DNA of 21,738 bases, from assembly GCA_019648995.1 (NCBI GenBank), contig BLXT01003182.1, positions 392,551 through 414,288 of the forward strand, written 5' to 3'. The translations under genes and the position numbers were made by a program. Shown piece by piece: positions 1-8,260 of this stretch (position 1 is its first letter; each line of letters starts with the position of its first letter). This DNA is from Plakobranchus ocellatus. Taxonomy: Eukaryota; Mollusca; Gastropoda; Plakobranchidae. The notes under the pieces are model-generated. The model saw only the letters and a program-made list of their open reading frames with translations. It did not search any database and was not told the origin of the DNA.

Positions 1-24
1 CTCTCTCTTTCTTTTTACATTCCA

Positions 25-34
25 CCCCCCCCCC
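25..34. repeat. C10 homopolymer in a pyrimidine-rich tract
   Basis: Ten consecutive C residues sit in an otherwise T/C-rich opening segment (1-80). This is simple sequence with no coding signal; the short reading frame across it on the minus strand is a lysine/glycine-rich artefact of the homopolymers. Confidence 0.9.
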
Positions 35-201
35 TCCAAATTCTTCCAATCTGTAATTTTTTTTCTTTTTTCTTTTTATCGCTTGTTATAAGAATTTTTA
101 ATCTTGCCGACAACACTTCAGCTGGCCCTTGTTTCTCCATATTAAGTATTGAATCTATTTTAGGGTTCGCTTTTTGCACCTGATTTAGTTTTGTTCTGTT
201 G

Positions 202-239
202 TTTTTTTTTTGTTGTTGTTTTTTTTTTTTTTTTTTTTT
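202..239. repeat. T10-(GTT)n-T21 low-complexity tract
   Basis: A T10 run (202-211), three GTT repeats and a T21 run (219-239) form one low-complexity block. It could be the poly(A) tail of an old minus-strand retroposon, but no retroposon body is recognisable to its left, so I call it only as simple sequence. The neighbouring stretch 318-1137 holds no feature I can support. Confidence 0.85.
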
Positions 240-274
240 GTCGTATTGCAATGTTGTATTCATGCAGGTTTATT

Positions 275-317
275 GTGAGCGAGAGTTCTGGCCTGTGGGG
301 TCTAGGCCTTCGCTCAC
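275..317. repeat. short two-part inverted repeat (hairpin)
   Basis: A perfect 8-bp outer stem GTGAGCGA (275-282) / TCGCTCAC (310-317) encloses a second 5-bp stem GGCCT (290-294) / AGGCC (304-308). The 5' side has a 7-nt bulge and the 3' side a 1-nt bulge. It is locally GC-richer than its surroundings. No function can be assigned. Confidence 0.5.
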
Positions 318-1136
318 GAGACTTTACATCGTATGCAAGGCTTTGGCTTGCCTATAATATTCTAAGTGTGCACTCTCCTTCATTTGAACATTGCACAGCG
401 ACTGAAAAAGGTAAACAAAAATTACTGGAATGCACACTACTTACTTTTAATATAGACCACTAATAGCATTGGGTCTCTTCATAAATTGTGTAATTTTCTG
501 AAAGGGAAAAGAGTTCTTACAAAATTAAAGGATTTACAGTTATTTAATTTTCTGCTGCTTTGCTTAATTATAAGATTCATTTTTTTTTAGTGTTTAAACC
601 TGAATAGGTTGACAATCATTTCACTTAATTTTTTTTTTTTTTATACCATGGATTGAACCTTTAAGTAATATAACATTTTTAACATAAAGATCTTGTGAAT
701 TCTACCTGGATTAATTAGAAAATGAAGAGTTAAAGGAAAGAATTCGGATTATGCACACATAGCAGATATTCCGAAAATAATGACGAAATCAATGCAATTT
801 TGGTCGACTGATAAGTTAAAATTTAGCAACAACTATCGATTAAAAATAATTTTTTAAATTGTAAAATATCTTTAAAACTTTTGGAACTCAGATCACTATC
901 TTGAATCATGGCGGCCGAATTTTACTTGATCAGGTCCGTTTGAGCAGTTTATTTAGAAATAAAACACAATTGGTTTCTAGAAATTATCTTCACGTTAATA
1001 AATGGTTACTCTTATACGACAAATAGCCCAGCATTCTAGCTTCTATCAAATTTACTTTTCTTGTGTGCACATTCGGAAGTCTTGCCAAGTTAAAAACGCT
1101 GTTCTTATAAATGACAGAAATTTGCCAAACTGCTTG

Positions 1137-1137
<1 letters not shown>

Positions 1138-1218
<81 letters not shown>

Positions 1219-1390
1219 CAATGATAATGATAATAATTATTATTTATTACTATTATTATTATTGTTATTATTATTATTATTATTATTATTAATATTATTA
1301 TTGCTATTATTGTTGCTGTTGTTGCTGTTGCTGTTGCAGTTGCTGCTGCTGCTTCTGCTATTATTAACTTTATTATTATTATTATTTTAT
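1138..1390. repeat. compound (TAA)n / (TTA)n microsatellite with a TTG/CTG segment
   Basis: About 26 perfect TAA units (1138-1216) pass through a short interrupted part (GACAATGATAATG) into ATT/TTA repeats (about 1235-1312). A TTGCTG-rich block (about 1313-1358) and a final ATT block (to about 1390) follow. TAA and TTA repeats are reverse complements, so the two arms can pair as a hairpin of more than 60 bp. The poly-isoleucine and poly-leucine reading frames across it are artefacts. Sequence from 1391 to 2675 shows no supported gene. Confidence 0.95.
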
Positions 1391-2490
1391 TTTATAAATA
1401 TCTTCTATATTGATTTTGCTCTGTTCAGAGATTGCTGGAAGAAAATGGAACAGGAACACGGATGAAGTATGCGATATGGGACCAATAAAGAGCGAGATGA
1501 CGAAAGCCTTGTCGTTTTTCAATCAGTTTAACTACTATACAGCTACAGACATATTACTTCATACTCGAGTGTGCTGGCTTCAGCTGATGTGCCAACAGTT
1601 TCTTGCGGAGACAGAACAGAGGCAAGGCACTAATTTCATAAGATAAGTGTGATAGCGTGAGAAAAATATTCTATAAATCAATCATTTTATTTCATAGCTT
1701 CTCAAATAGTGAAAATAATATTGATAAACATAATGTTAGTTTGAGTCGTATTCTAAGGGTACAGAGTAAGGCGAAGCTGACTGTGAGTGTGAGGAATAGG
1801 CAATCGTAATGCAAGGAAGTCAACTTTACGGTGTCTCTCTAGCAAGTTAATTTTGTCCATTTAAAGACTTGTTTCTAGAGCTTCAATTAACAGTGACCTG
1901 TTTTTGTTGCCGACAGTTGTTTCCTTGGAGACCAGTGGGTGGTTGAATTGCTTCATTATAATTTCATCTTTTTGGGTAGTGGCTTGAACTTTCTTCATTC
2001 TTTACTCTCCTTGAAGCCCCTTAGTGGCGATTTTTAGTCTATGAATGAGGGAGTTGTATTGCTTTTGAGGCAGCTAGAAGTTTGTTCGAATTCTTTGCGT
2101 TCCGCTATGTAAGATATTAGCTATTGCAAAGAATTTGCAAATTCTTATACCGCCATTGTGATGTATAAAGATGGTTACATCTCCATTCATGACTTCCATC
2201 GTCAGTGAAAACACAATCGACTACCTTTGTGTTATTATGGTCTTATAGTTATCATCTCCAGCTTTCAGTTCCTTATTTGGCAATGAAACTTTATTGGCAG
2301 CCAAGATGCTTTCCAAGTGAGCACGAAGTTCATGAAAAACAAGCATCATTTGCAATTCTGGGGATGAGAGAAGAGCAGGCTAGGTCTTCATTTTTTTTTC
2401 TTTGAATGTTTTTAAATTAGTAGTTGGAATTTGCCCTCTTTAGTTTGGATTTTACCTTGCATGGAATGGCCCTCAGATTACTGTTTGATT

Positions 2491-2519
2491 GTGGACTGGG
2501 TATACCAATAATTAATCAA
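2491..2519 (+). repeat. short motif shared with 19021-19046; possible element remnant
   Basis: GTGGACTGGGTATACCA followed by AATCAATC here recurs, nearly unchanged, at 19021-19046. On the plus strand both read around a GL-x-IP-x-IN peptide (GLGIPIIN here, GLSIPRIN there), which resembles the GGLGIP motif found in the C-terminal part of some retroelement proteins. The match is too short to name a family and there is no open frame beyond it. It may be a remnant of a dispersed element or chance. Confidence 0.25.
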
Positions 2520-2675
2520 TCAAGCATGGGGTGGCTAGGTGAGGTGAGGAATCTTTTCCTTTGCACAAATACTATTGCCTACCTCCTTCAACCTTGTGTA
2601 TGCAGCCCCTCGTGATTTCTTTTTGCCTGTATCGGAGAGGCGCTCTTGCTGGGTTTTGTCTTATTATAGTTCTTA

Positions 2676-2821
2676 ACTTGCTTCTCTGTTACACTACTTG
2701 AAGCAGATTGATTTTTTTTCGGTATAGACAATAAGCATACAAAAAAACTTGCTTCTCTGTTACACTACTTGAAGCAGACTGATTTTTTTCTCCGTATTGA
2801 CAATTGGCATACAAAAAAAAA
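2676..2821. repeat. 71-bp direct tandem duplication, each unit ending in poly(A)
   Basis: Two copies, 2676-2746 and 2747-2821, start with ACTTGCTTCTCTG and run through CTACTTGAAGCAGA, a T7-8 tract and GCATAC into an A run (A7 in the first, A10 in the second). They differ at only a handful of positions, mostly homopolymer length, so the duplication is much younger than the other repeats here. The A-rich segment after 2821 begins directly at the second A run. Confidence 0.85.
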
Positions 2822-3070
2822 GTGCAAGAGAACAATGATGAACAAGATCAAAAACAAGCAACGCTGCCACAAGAGCAAGAGAATAGGCAAGAACATCATT
2901 TTTAGTAAAATAATACATTCAATAGCAACCGCATAAAATAAACGTTGATGACGACAATAGCAATAAAAGCAGAAGTAGAAACAGCAGCAGCAGAAATACA
3001 AGCACACAGAAAAAAAAAAATTGATACCAACAACGGCACAGACAAACGCAAGTTCACGATAAAAAATAGA
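2822..3070. repeat. A-rich cryptic CAA/CAG/GAA simple-sequence tract
   Basis: This stretch is purine-rich on the plus strand and built from irregular AAC, AGC, CAA and CAG triplets (for example GCAGCAGCAG near 2987). The minus strand carries a 115-codon open frame rich in Cys, Phe and Tyr that simply reads the triplets backwards; it is not a credible gene. Sequence from 3071 to 3629 has no supported feature. Confidence 0.6.
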
Positions 3071-3629
3071 ACAATCATCACCTCTTAATTTAATGTTTAG
3101 TATGTACTTCAATTTTAAGAGATCTTCATGCCCTAAAATAACGTTCAGTAGAAAAGCCTTTTTTCAAATTACTAATTGTGTAGTGGCTAACATTGAGCAA
3201 ACCGTTCACAGCCGCCGTTTTTGTCTAAGCTTCATACATTCCTGGGCCTTAACTTTATATTGGTTGGCCGAGTCTATTGATATTTGACAATGAACTCATA
3301 TTTCCCATTCGTGCCTGTACTATAGGAAGCTCGCCAAGATTCATAAGGGTCATATATACATTTTTTAAAAAATGAAATTTTTTGCTCAACGTGGCAGTGT
3401 TTTTAATTTCTGAAAGTAAAATATCAGTGGGAAAAGGACAGTGAGTCCTTTTATTTTCTCGCTTGGCTCTGCCTGCATATGTCTGTATGGAGCTTTTGGA
3501 TTTGACTTATACCGATGATCAAATTCCTGAGACCGCACGACTGATGGTGATCACGGACACTATCAATTTATAGACCAACTGATTTGTCATTTAAGACATA
3601 CCAGTTCAACTATCTTATCGGTATATGAG

Positions 3630-4080
3630 TTGCTTTGCTTTATTTTCCAGCCCATTCTTTACACCAGAGTTTTTGTCACAAGTTTAGATTATTTTTTTCT
3701 GTGCCCTGCTCATTTTCTTTTTTTGTTGACAGTTTGTCCTGTTTTTCTTTTTCATCGAAAGCTGCTTATTTTTTTTTATTTTTTTTTTTATTCAAACTTT
3801 TCCGTTTCTTTGGATGAAAGCTAAGCTCTTCTCCACATGTGTAGAGATTCATTTGTTTTATGTTCTACATTCACTACCTTGCTCTCAATTTCTCTTGCGA
3901 TATTATTCTATCTTTTCCTGTACAATGGGATCTTACTTTGTTTCGTGTTCAATCGGTTTTATTTTTCATCCTTATGTTCTATTTCTTCAGTGTGTTTTTT
4001 TCATCGCATCGTAAACTTTTTAAAAAGAAAGCTATCTCTTCTATTTTCTTTAAGTTGTCGCCTGTGTGGGTGCTCTTTCG
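3630..4080. other. pyrimidine-rich tract
   Basis: The plus strand is strongly T/C-biased with frequent T5-T11 runs. Several overlapping short frames in three plus-strand phases, all Phe/Leu/Ser-rich, follow from this composition and are not genes. A similar bias returns at 4530-4700. Confidence 0.6.
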
Positions 4081-4266
4081 CGGTATATCTATGACCACTG
4101 GCCTATCAGAGGGAAGCCGTGCACCTACACCATCGCTCAGTCTGAAGTTTGTCTGACTGCAAAAGTCTTGAGCGTAATATTTTTGCAGGCAGACACACTG
4201 AAGACTGAACCTTATCTCACAAGTTGAGATTTTTTGCCTTCCAACTAAGGTGTTATGCTTAATTTT

Positions 4267-4335
4267 TGCGTAAAGTTTAGTAGGCCGTAATGTAGTATTA
4301 CAGTATTCCATTCATGGTCTACTAAACTTCACGCA
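4267..4335. repeat. 20-bp imperfect inverted repeat with a 29-nt loop
   Basis: The left arm (4267-4286, TGCGTAAAGTTTAGTAGGCC) and right arm (4316-4335) are reverse complements at 18 of 20 positions. The loop is 4287-4315. Outside the arms, GCTTAAT on the left and ATTACGC on the right add a weaker extension. The size suits a foldback/MITE fragment or a small-RNA-like hairpin. No target-site duplication or further terminal repeat is visible. Confidence 0.7.
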
Positions 4336-4457
4336 CTGATTACGCATGCCACCATAGTTTTGGAAGAAGACGCGGGTGACGTGGTCTCCGTGTATATTAC
4401 CGCACCAGTTGCGGTACCTATTTTGAATAAGAGATGAACATTACCAAAGATCTTAAA

Positions 4458-4526
4458 CTGAATGCGGTATATTGAAAACCACCTGAATTTTGACAACAGT
4501 GAAATTCAAGGCGAAGCCGCATTCAG
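4458..4526. repeat. nested inverted repeat
   Basis: A perfect 10-bp outer pair CTGAATGCGG (4458-4467) / CCGCATTCAG (4517-4526) encloses an imperfect inner pair, TGAATTT / AAATTCA, around a short loop. It lies about 120 bp from the 4267-4335 hairpin, so the two may belong to one foldback-rich relic. Confidence 0.6.
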
Positions 4527-4529
4527 ATG

Positions 4530-4700
4530 TCGTGTCTGTTCATTTTTCCTATCTTCATTTTACTTTTTTGTCCTATCTTTCTTTCACACCACCTTTATAT
4601 TTCTCACTATTTTCTCTTTATACATTTGCTTCTTAAATCTTTTGCTTTTTCTTCCCATCTCTCATGTTCGCATTTCTTAATCGACTCATTGCAGATTGTT
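4530..4700. other. pyrimidine-rich tract
   Basis: A second strongly T/C-biased plus-strand stretch, like 3630-4080. It produces two overlapping short Phe/Leu/Ser-rich frames in different phases, which argues against coding. Confidence 0.55.
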
Positions 4701-4946
4701 TTCTTCTTTCAAGTAGATCATAAGTGCTGAAGTTTGAATGTGTTTGAAAAAAAATATTTAGTGATTTACAACCAGTATATCGGGCTTGGCCTACTCTCTT
4801 GCAACATAGCATTAAGAATAATTTGATCGCTGGAGATTAGCCTCTTTCAGAACCAATTCATTTGACTTTTTTCTGTCCATGATATCCTCATCATTCTTCT
4901 CATAAAACACATCTCTACTGCTTCTGGTTTTTCTCTATTTCTTTGC

Positions 4947-5561
4947 TTATTGTCCAACACTCACTACCATGCAAAAGTACTGACCATACATATGTTTAAT
5001 TAACCTTATTTTGGTTATCATACTTAGGTTTCTATTTGTCAGTATTGGTTTCATTTTTTGGAATGTATCTTTGGCCAAGGCTATACTTTTACTTATTTCA
5101 CTTGTGCATCTGCCATCTGATGTTATCATGTAGCCTAGATATTTGAATTTTGTAACTTGTTTGATTTTTTCGCCTTTGCTAACGAGTTTGCACTTGGGGT
5201 TAGAGGATTTCTTTGATATGACCATACATTCCATTTCCTTTACATTCAAAGACGGGCCCATTCTTTCGCACTCTAAAACTACAGTATCTAGAAGTTTTTG
5301 GAGTTGTTTGCCAGATTTTGCCATTAAAACTGCATCATCTGCATACCTGAGATTGTTACGATTCTCTCCATTCTCTCCTGTATAATCTGCATACCTGAGA
5401 TTATTAAGATTCTCTCCATTTATTTTTAAGCCTGAAATACCATCAAGATTCCTTAAGATTATTTCACTACATAGGTTGAAAAGATCAAGAGACATTACAC
5501 ATCCCTGCCTCACACCTCTTTTGATGGGTTTGAAATCACCGCTCTCCTTCAATTCATACAA
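4947..5561 (-). pseudogene. reverse transcriptase fragment of LINE copy 1
   Basis: The longest undisturbed frame in the window (204 codons) encodes the middle of a non-LTR retrotransposon RT. Visible parts are RQGCVMS near the start, then a YADY and a YADD separated by 16 residues, LNVKEMECMVIS, and FKYLGYMITSDGR. In the full family this RT copies element RNA at the nicked target. The apparent Met start is internal: homologous sequence (DQTAF, LRVIRNLY) continues upstream in another frame to about 5985, separated by a stop and frameshift. Downstream the frame ends soon after a shift near the expected YGSECW region. Motif A with its Asp is upstream and out of frame. Not functional. Confidence 0.88.
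5338..5433 (-). repeat. 48-bp tandem duplication across the RT catalytic motif
   Basis: TCTGCATACCTGAGATT occurs at 5338 and, with few changes, at 5386, a period of 48 bp or 16 codons. On the minus strand this keeps the frame and gives two copies of the NNLRYAD segment. One reads YADY and the other YADD (5334-5345). Copy 3 and the usual family organisation have a single copy. Confidence 0.88.
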
Positions 5562-6045
5562 ATGCAGTCTGATCCCAGTATAAATTTCTAATTACTCTCA
5601 GATGTTTCCCATCCATGCTTAATTTTTCTAGCATATGAAACAAGCTCTACATGTCTTACTTTGTCAAAAGGCTTAGAATAATCAATAAAACAGAGGTGGA
5701 GATCTTTTTGCATTTCTATACAGCTTTCCATTAAACTGATAGTTCTATGAAGTTCATTCTGTTGCTCTTGGTGTTTTAGGCAGTACTACAAAAACAGATT
5801 TCCAAAGATCTTCTGGAATTGCATCACTATCGTATATTGCATTAAGAAGGTTTGTTGTCTGATCTATTCCTAATACTTTATTTCTACCGGTATATTATCT
5901 GGTCCTGTGGCTTTTCCATTTTTCATTTCCTTTATTGCTGCTTCTACCTCTTCTTTAAGGATATTTGGGCCTTCTATATTTTTCTTTATTTTGGCTTTTC
6001 TTACTGGTATTTCCACTTTTAATCAAGATCGTCTAGGTATTTTTT

Positions 6046-6360
6046 CTAACGAGGATATTTTGGTCGCGTGGTTTGCAAATTAGTGCTGACATCCAAGGGG
6101 GTGGACATTTCTCTACAAATGGCACAATGGTGTACGATAGCGCTCTATATCTGGAACGCCTGATTACTAATGCCACCTCCGCCATCTTATGATGATTGGG
6201 TCTCTTCGAAATTTTAGGGCATTGGTGGTGTTGGGGACTGCAAACTTGATGGCGCAATGGGATTTTCGGGTTTGAATGGCGCCAGTGCCATTATTTAAAG
6301 TGGAGGTATCTTCGAAAGCTTAGGGCGTCGGTGGCTTTGGAGATTTAAAACTGGCCGTGA
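6046..6360. other. GC-richer patch with internal direct repeat; possible element fragment
   Basis: This segment is visibly GC-richer than its flanks and begins where LINE copy 1 stops. TTCGAA-xx-TTAGGGC-xx-GGTGG occurs at 6205 and again at 6311, a diverged direct repeat about 106 bp apart. The minus strand has a 74-codon frame (6033-6257) without recognisable domains, containing AAGATGGCGGAGG around an internal ATG. I suspect a fragment of another dispersed repeat, but cannot name it. A 5' exon is the alternative and has no further support. Confidence 0.35.
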
Positions 6361-7924
6361 CATTACAAGAAACTAAAAGCTTATTAAACTGCCAAGGTCT
6401 CATGGAGGAAGCCTTTTCGCTTTGCCGTTCTAGTTATTGTTATTGTTGTTCGTAGTGCTATTGCCAGTTTTATGTTTATTCTATGATACATGCATGTAAC
6501 AGATTGCCGAAGATTTGATCTCATTTCCTCTTTATTCTCAAATTTAAGGCCCAAGATTTTAAGAGAAAATAATGAATGTGTGTGAAAATAACAAAAAAGG
6601 AACTAAAAATCGGCTTTGAATCGTGTTTCGAAATCCTGAGACCATCGCCATATGTAGAAAAAGTCTATACTCGATCATCTTTTAAAAAAAAATTGCAATA
6701 AAAATGCCTAGATGTAATTCCTATATTGAACCCGAACAATTTTGTTTCAAGCGTTACTTGGGCGAAGATACCTTAATTAAAATGTTCAAACTATGACATA
6801 AAAGTATACCAAAACCCTGCCAATCTACAATCTAGACTGAGGTCAATGGCCACCGTTAGATTCTCCAGCTAAGGCTAAATTCTGCATCTAATTTGTTTAT
6901 TGGAAATGTTGGAATCATCTTCATACCTGCTATAACGGTTTCTGTGTAAGAGACTCGTATAGCCTTTCGTGTGATCTGGTCAGTAAGCAGAATATGCAAT
7001 GATTACTTTCTCCATTGTTACCTGTTAACTATAGAAAAATATAAGCTCATACTTGTTGGCTGTCAGAAATAGATAGCCTATTAACTCTTTTCTTTTATGA
7101 AAGCCTTATGTCTTATTTGAACTGATATTGTCACCACTGCATTTATCCTGCCACGGGTAATGTATCCCCTTTTACGACTATGGGGTTCTGCCTTGTCAGT
7201 GTAACTAAAGTAAACTCATACATCCATATCATTTAGCAAGATTTTTGAGATGGTGGGGAAGCAGATATGGTCCATATGGACTCCGCCACCTGAGTGAAAA
7301 CTCCTACAAAAGAAAGGTAATGGAGCAAAAACATGGGATACGGTGATGTTAACGCTTCAGCTGAGCTATACCAAAACACACCAAGACTTTCCTTCTATAA
7401 ATTACAGACCGCCCCTTTGTTATTCTTCCGACAGCCTCTACAGAGTCCGGCAAAAAGTGTCCCAAAGAAAATACTAAAAGTTAGCCTATAATGTAGTTCG
7501 CGGTTCAGTCCTTTCATCGTGGTTTACTAAAAAAGTGTCTATAGAAATATTGGTGACTATGTTCAGTTTTCCTCTAAGGCTTGTTTTTTTGGCCATACAG
7601 ATTTTTAACGGTATTTAACCCTTTAAGAGTTAAGTATCAATGGAGAACATCACTAGTACCGCAATCTTTCTGAAGAACACGTACTGCAAAGTACAAGCTC
7701 AGTCAACGAATGGTTGCTGGTATGAACTCCAGTGTGCGGCGAGTGGTAATTAACGGCCTATTTCTCTCTGACATTATTTTCTGCAACCCTAATGACAAAA
7801 AACTCGAAATCACCACTTTACGTCATGAACCAAATAATTTATTTTGAATCTAATGATTATATTGTATTTATACAAGTCACAGAACTTTTTATTATTTGGC
7901 TTTATAATATATCCTTATCCCATG
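6361..7924. other. no gene or repeat recognised
   Basis: AT-rich sequence of ordinary complexity. I see no long open frame, no RT or transposase motif, no tandem repeat and no RNA gene. Very diverged repeat-unit sequence could extend leftwards from 7925 into its right-hand end. Confidence 0.5.
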
Positions 7925-8091
7925 TTCTGAACATTACGGGTTCTGTATGATATTGCCTGCTTTGAAGGTTTTTGTGACTCATTGCACTGCAACCTTATCC
8001 TTATATCTGCTGGGACATTCTGTCACTCGACTCGACACTCGAACGAGAGAAAAAAACCCATGAAATTACTAATAAGAGAGTGGGTTGTTTG
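7925..8091. repeat. left-edge copy of the terminal module (diverged)
   Basis: CTGAACATTACGGGTTCTGTA (about 7926-7946) matches TTGAACATTACTGGCTCTAGA in the unit C module, followed by a GCC-TTGAAGGTT match. The segment CATGAAATTACTAATAAGAGAGTGGG then lines up with CATAAGATCACCAAGGTATGGAATGTG of unit B. No further unit sequence is convincing to the left. This is the weakest repeat call, resting on alignment by eye. Confidence 0.5.
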
Positions 8092-8252
8092 AGACGTAAT
8101 TTGTATTGACTTTGTCAATACCAGTGTAAGTTTTCACCTCCAAAATATCTCGAATATCATTTTTCCTTTGCACTTTATATGTTCTGTTGATTCATTTTTC
8201 TTCCAATGCAGTTCTACAATGTTTTGTTATTAGCAGGAATGAAAAATATTTT
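8092..8252. repeat. unit A, left part (before LINE insertion)
   Basis: TAAGTTTTCACCTCCAAAAT, CGAATATCATTTT and CACTTTATATGTTCTGTTG match 15850-15915 at the start of unit E closely. So does the ATGAAAAATATTTTATT that corresponds to GATATAAAAAATATTTTCTT there. The match stops near 8252-8258, where LINE copy 2 begins, and the next unit landmarks (GCTCCACAATACTGAG) resume at about 10490. Confidence 0.75.
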
Positions 8253-8260
8253 ATTCTTCT

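Larger units (their letters stand above)
4825..6045 (-). mobile_element. RTE/BovB-type LINE, copy 1, truncated at both ends
   Basis: Read on the minus strand, this fragment carries in order: an LKEEVEAAIKEMKNGKATGP stretch typical of the start of the RT domain (about 5900-5985); motif A around FIDYSKPFDKV (about 5661-5694); GVRQGCVMS (about 5495-5525); a duplicated YADD region (5334-5433); FKYLGYM (about 5130-5150); and the post-RT motif RRMMRISWTE (about 4876-4908). Frameshifts and stops interrupt it. Similarity to copies 2 and 3 ends near 4825 on the C-terminal side and near 6045 on the N-terminal side. No endonuclease part, 5' UTR or 3' tail remains. This is a dead relic. Confidence 0.88.

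Noticed and set aside
907-925. ATGGCGGCCGAA as a start codon or YY1-type site
   Set aside because: It opens only 11 codons, with no promoter or exon support nearby.
1002-1465. Poly-isoleucine, poly-leucine and poly-tyrosine open frames across 1138-1390
   Set aside because: They are translations of (TAA)n, (TTA)n and CTG repeats in different phases; the repeat explains them fully.
2765-3112. 115-codon minus-strand frame, rich in Cys, Phe and Tyr, which looks like a small membrane or secreted protein
   Set aside because: It reads an A-rich CAA/CAG triplet tract backwards and extends into the 71-bp duplication; its composition comes from the simple sequence.
3432-3452. Terminator-like hairpin AAAAGGAC/GTCCTTTT followed by T-rich sequence
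   Set aside because: It is a good 8-bp stem, but an intrinsic terminator has no meaning in an animal genome with no adjacent gene.
4947-5561. The 204-codon frame as an intact gene starting at its Met
   Set aside because: Homologous RT sequence continues upstream in another frame, so the Met is internal and the frame is a pseudogene fragment.
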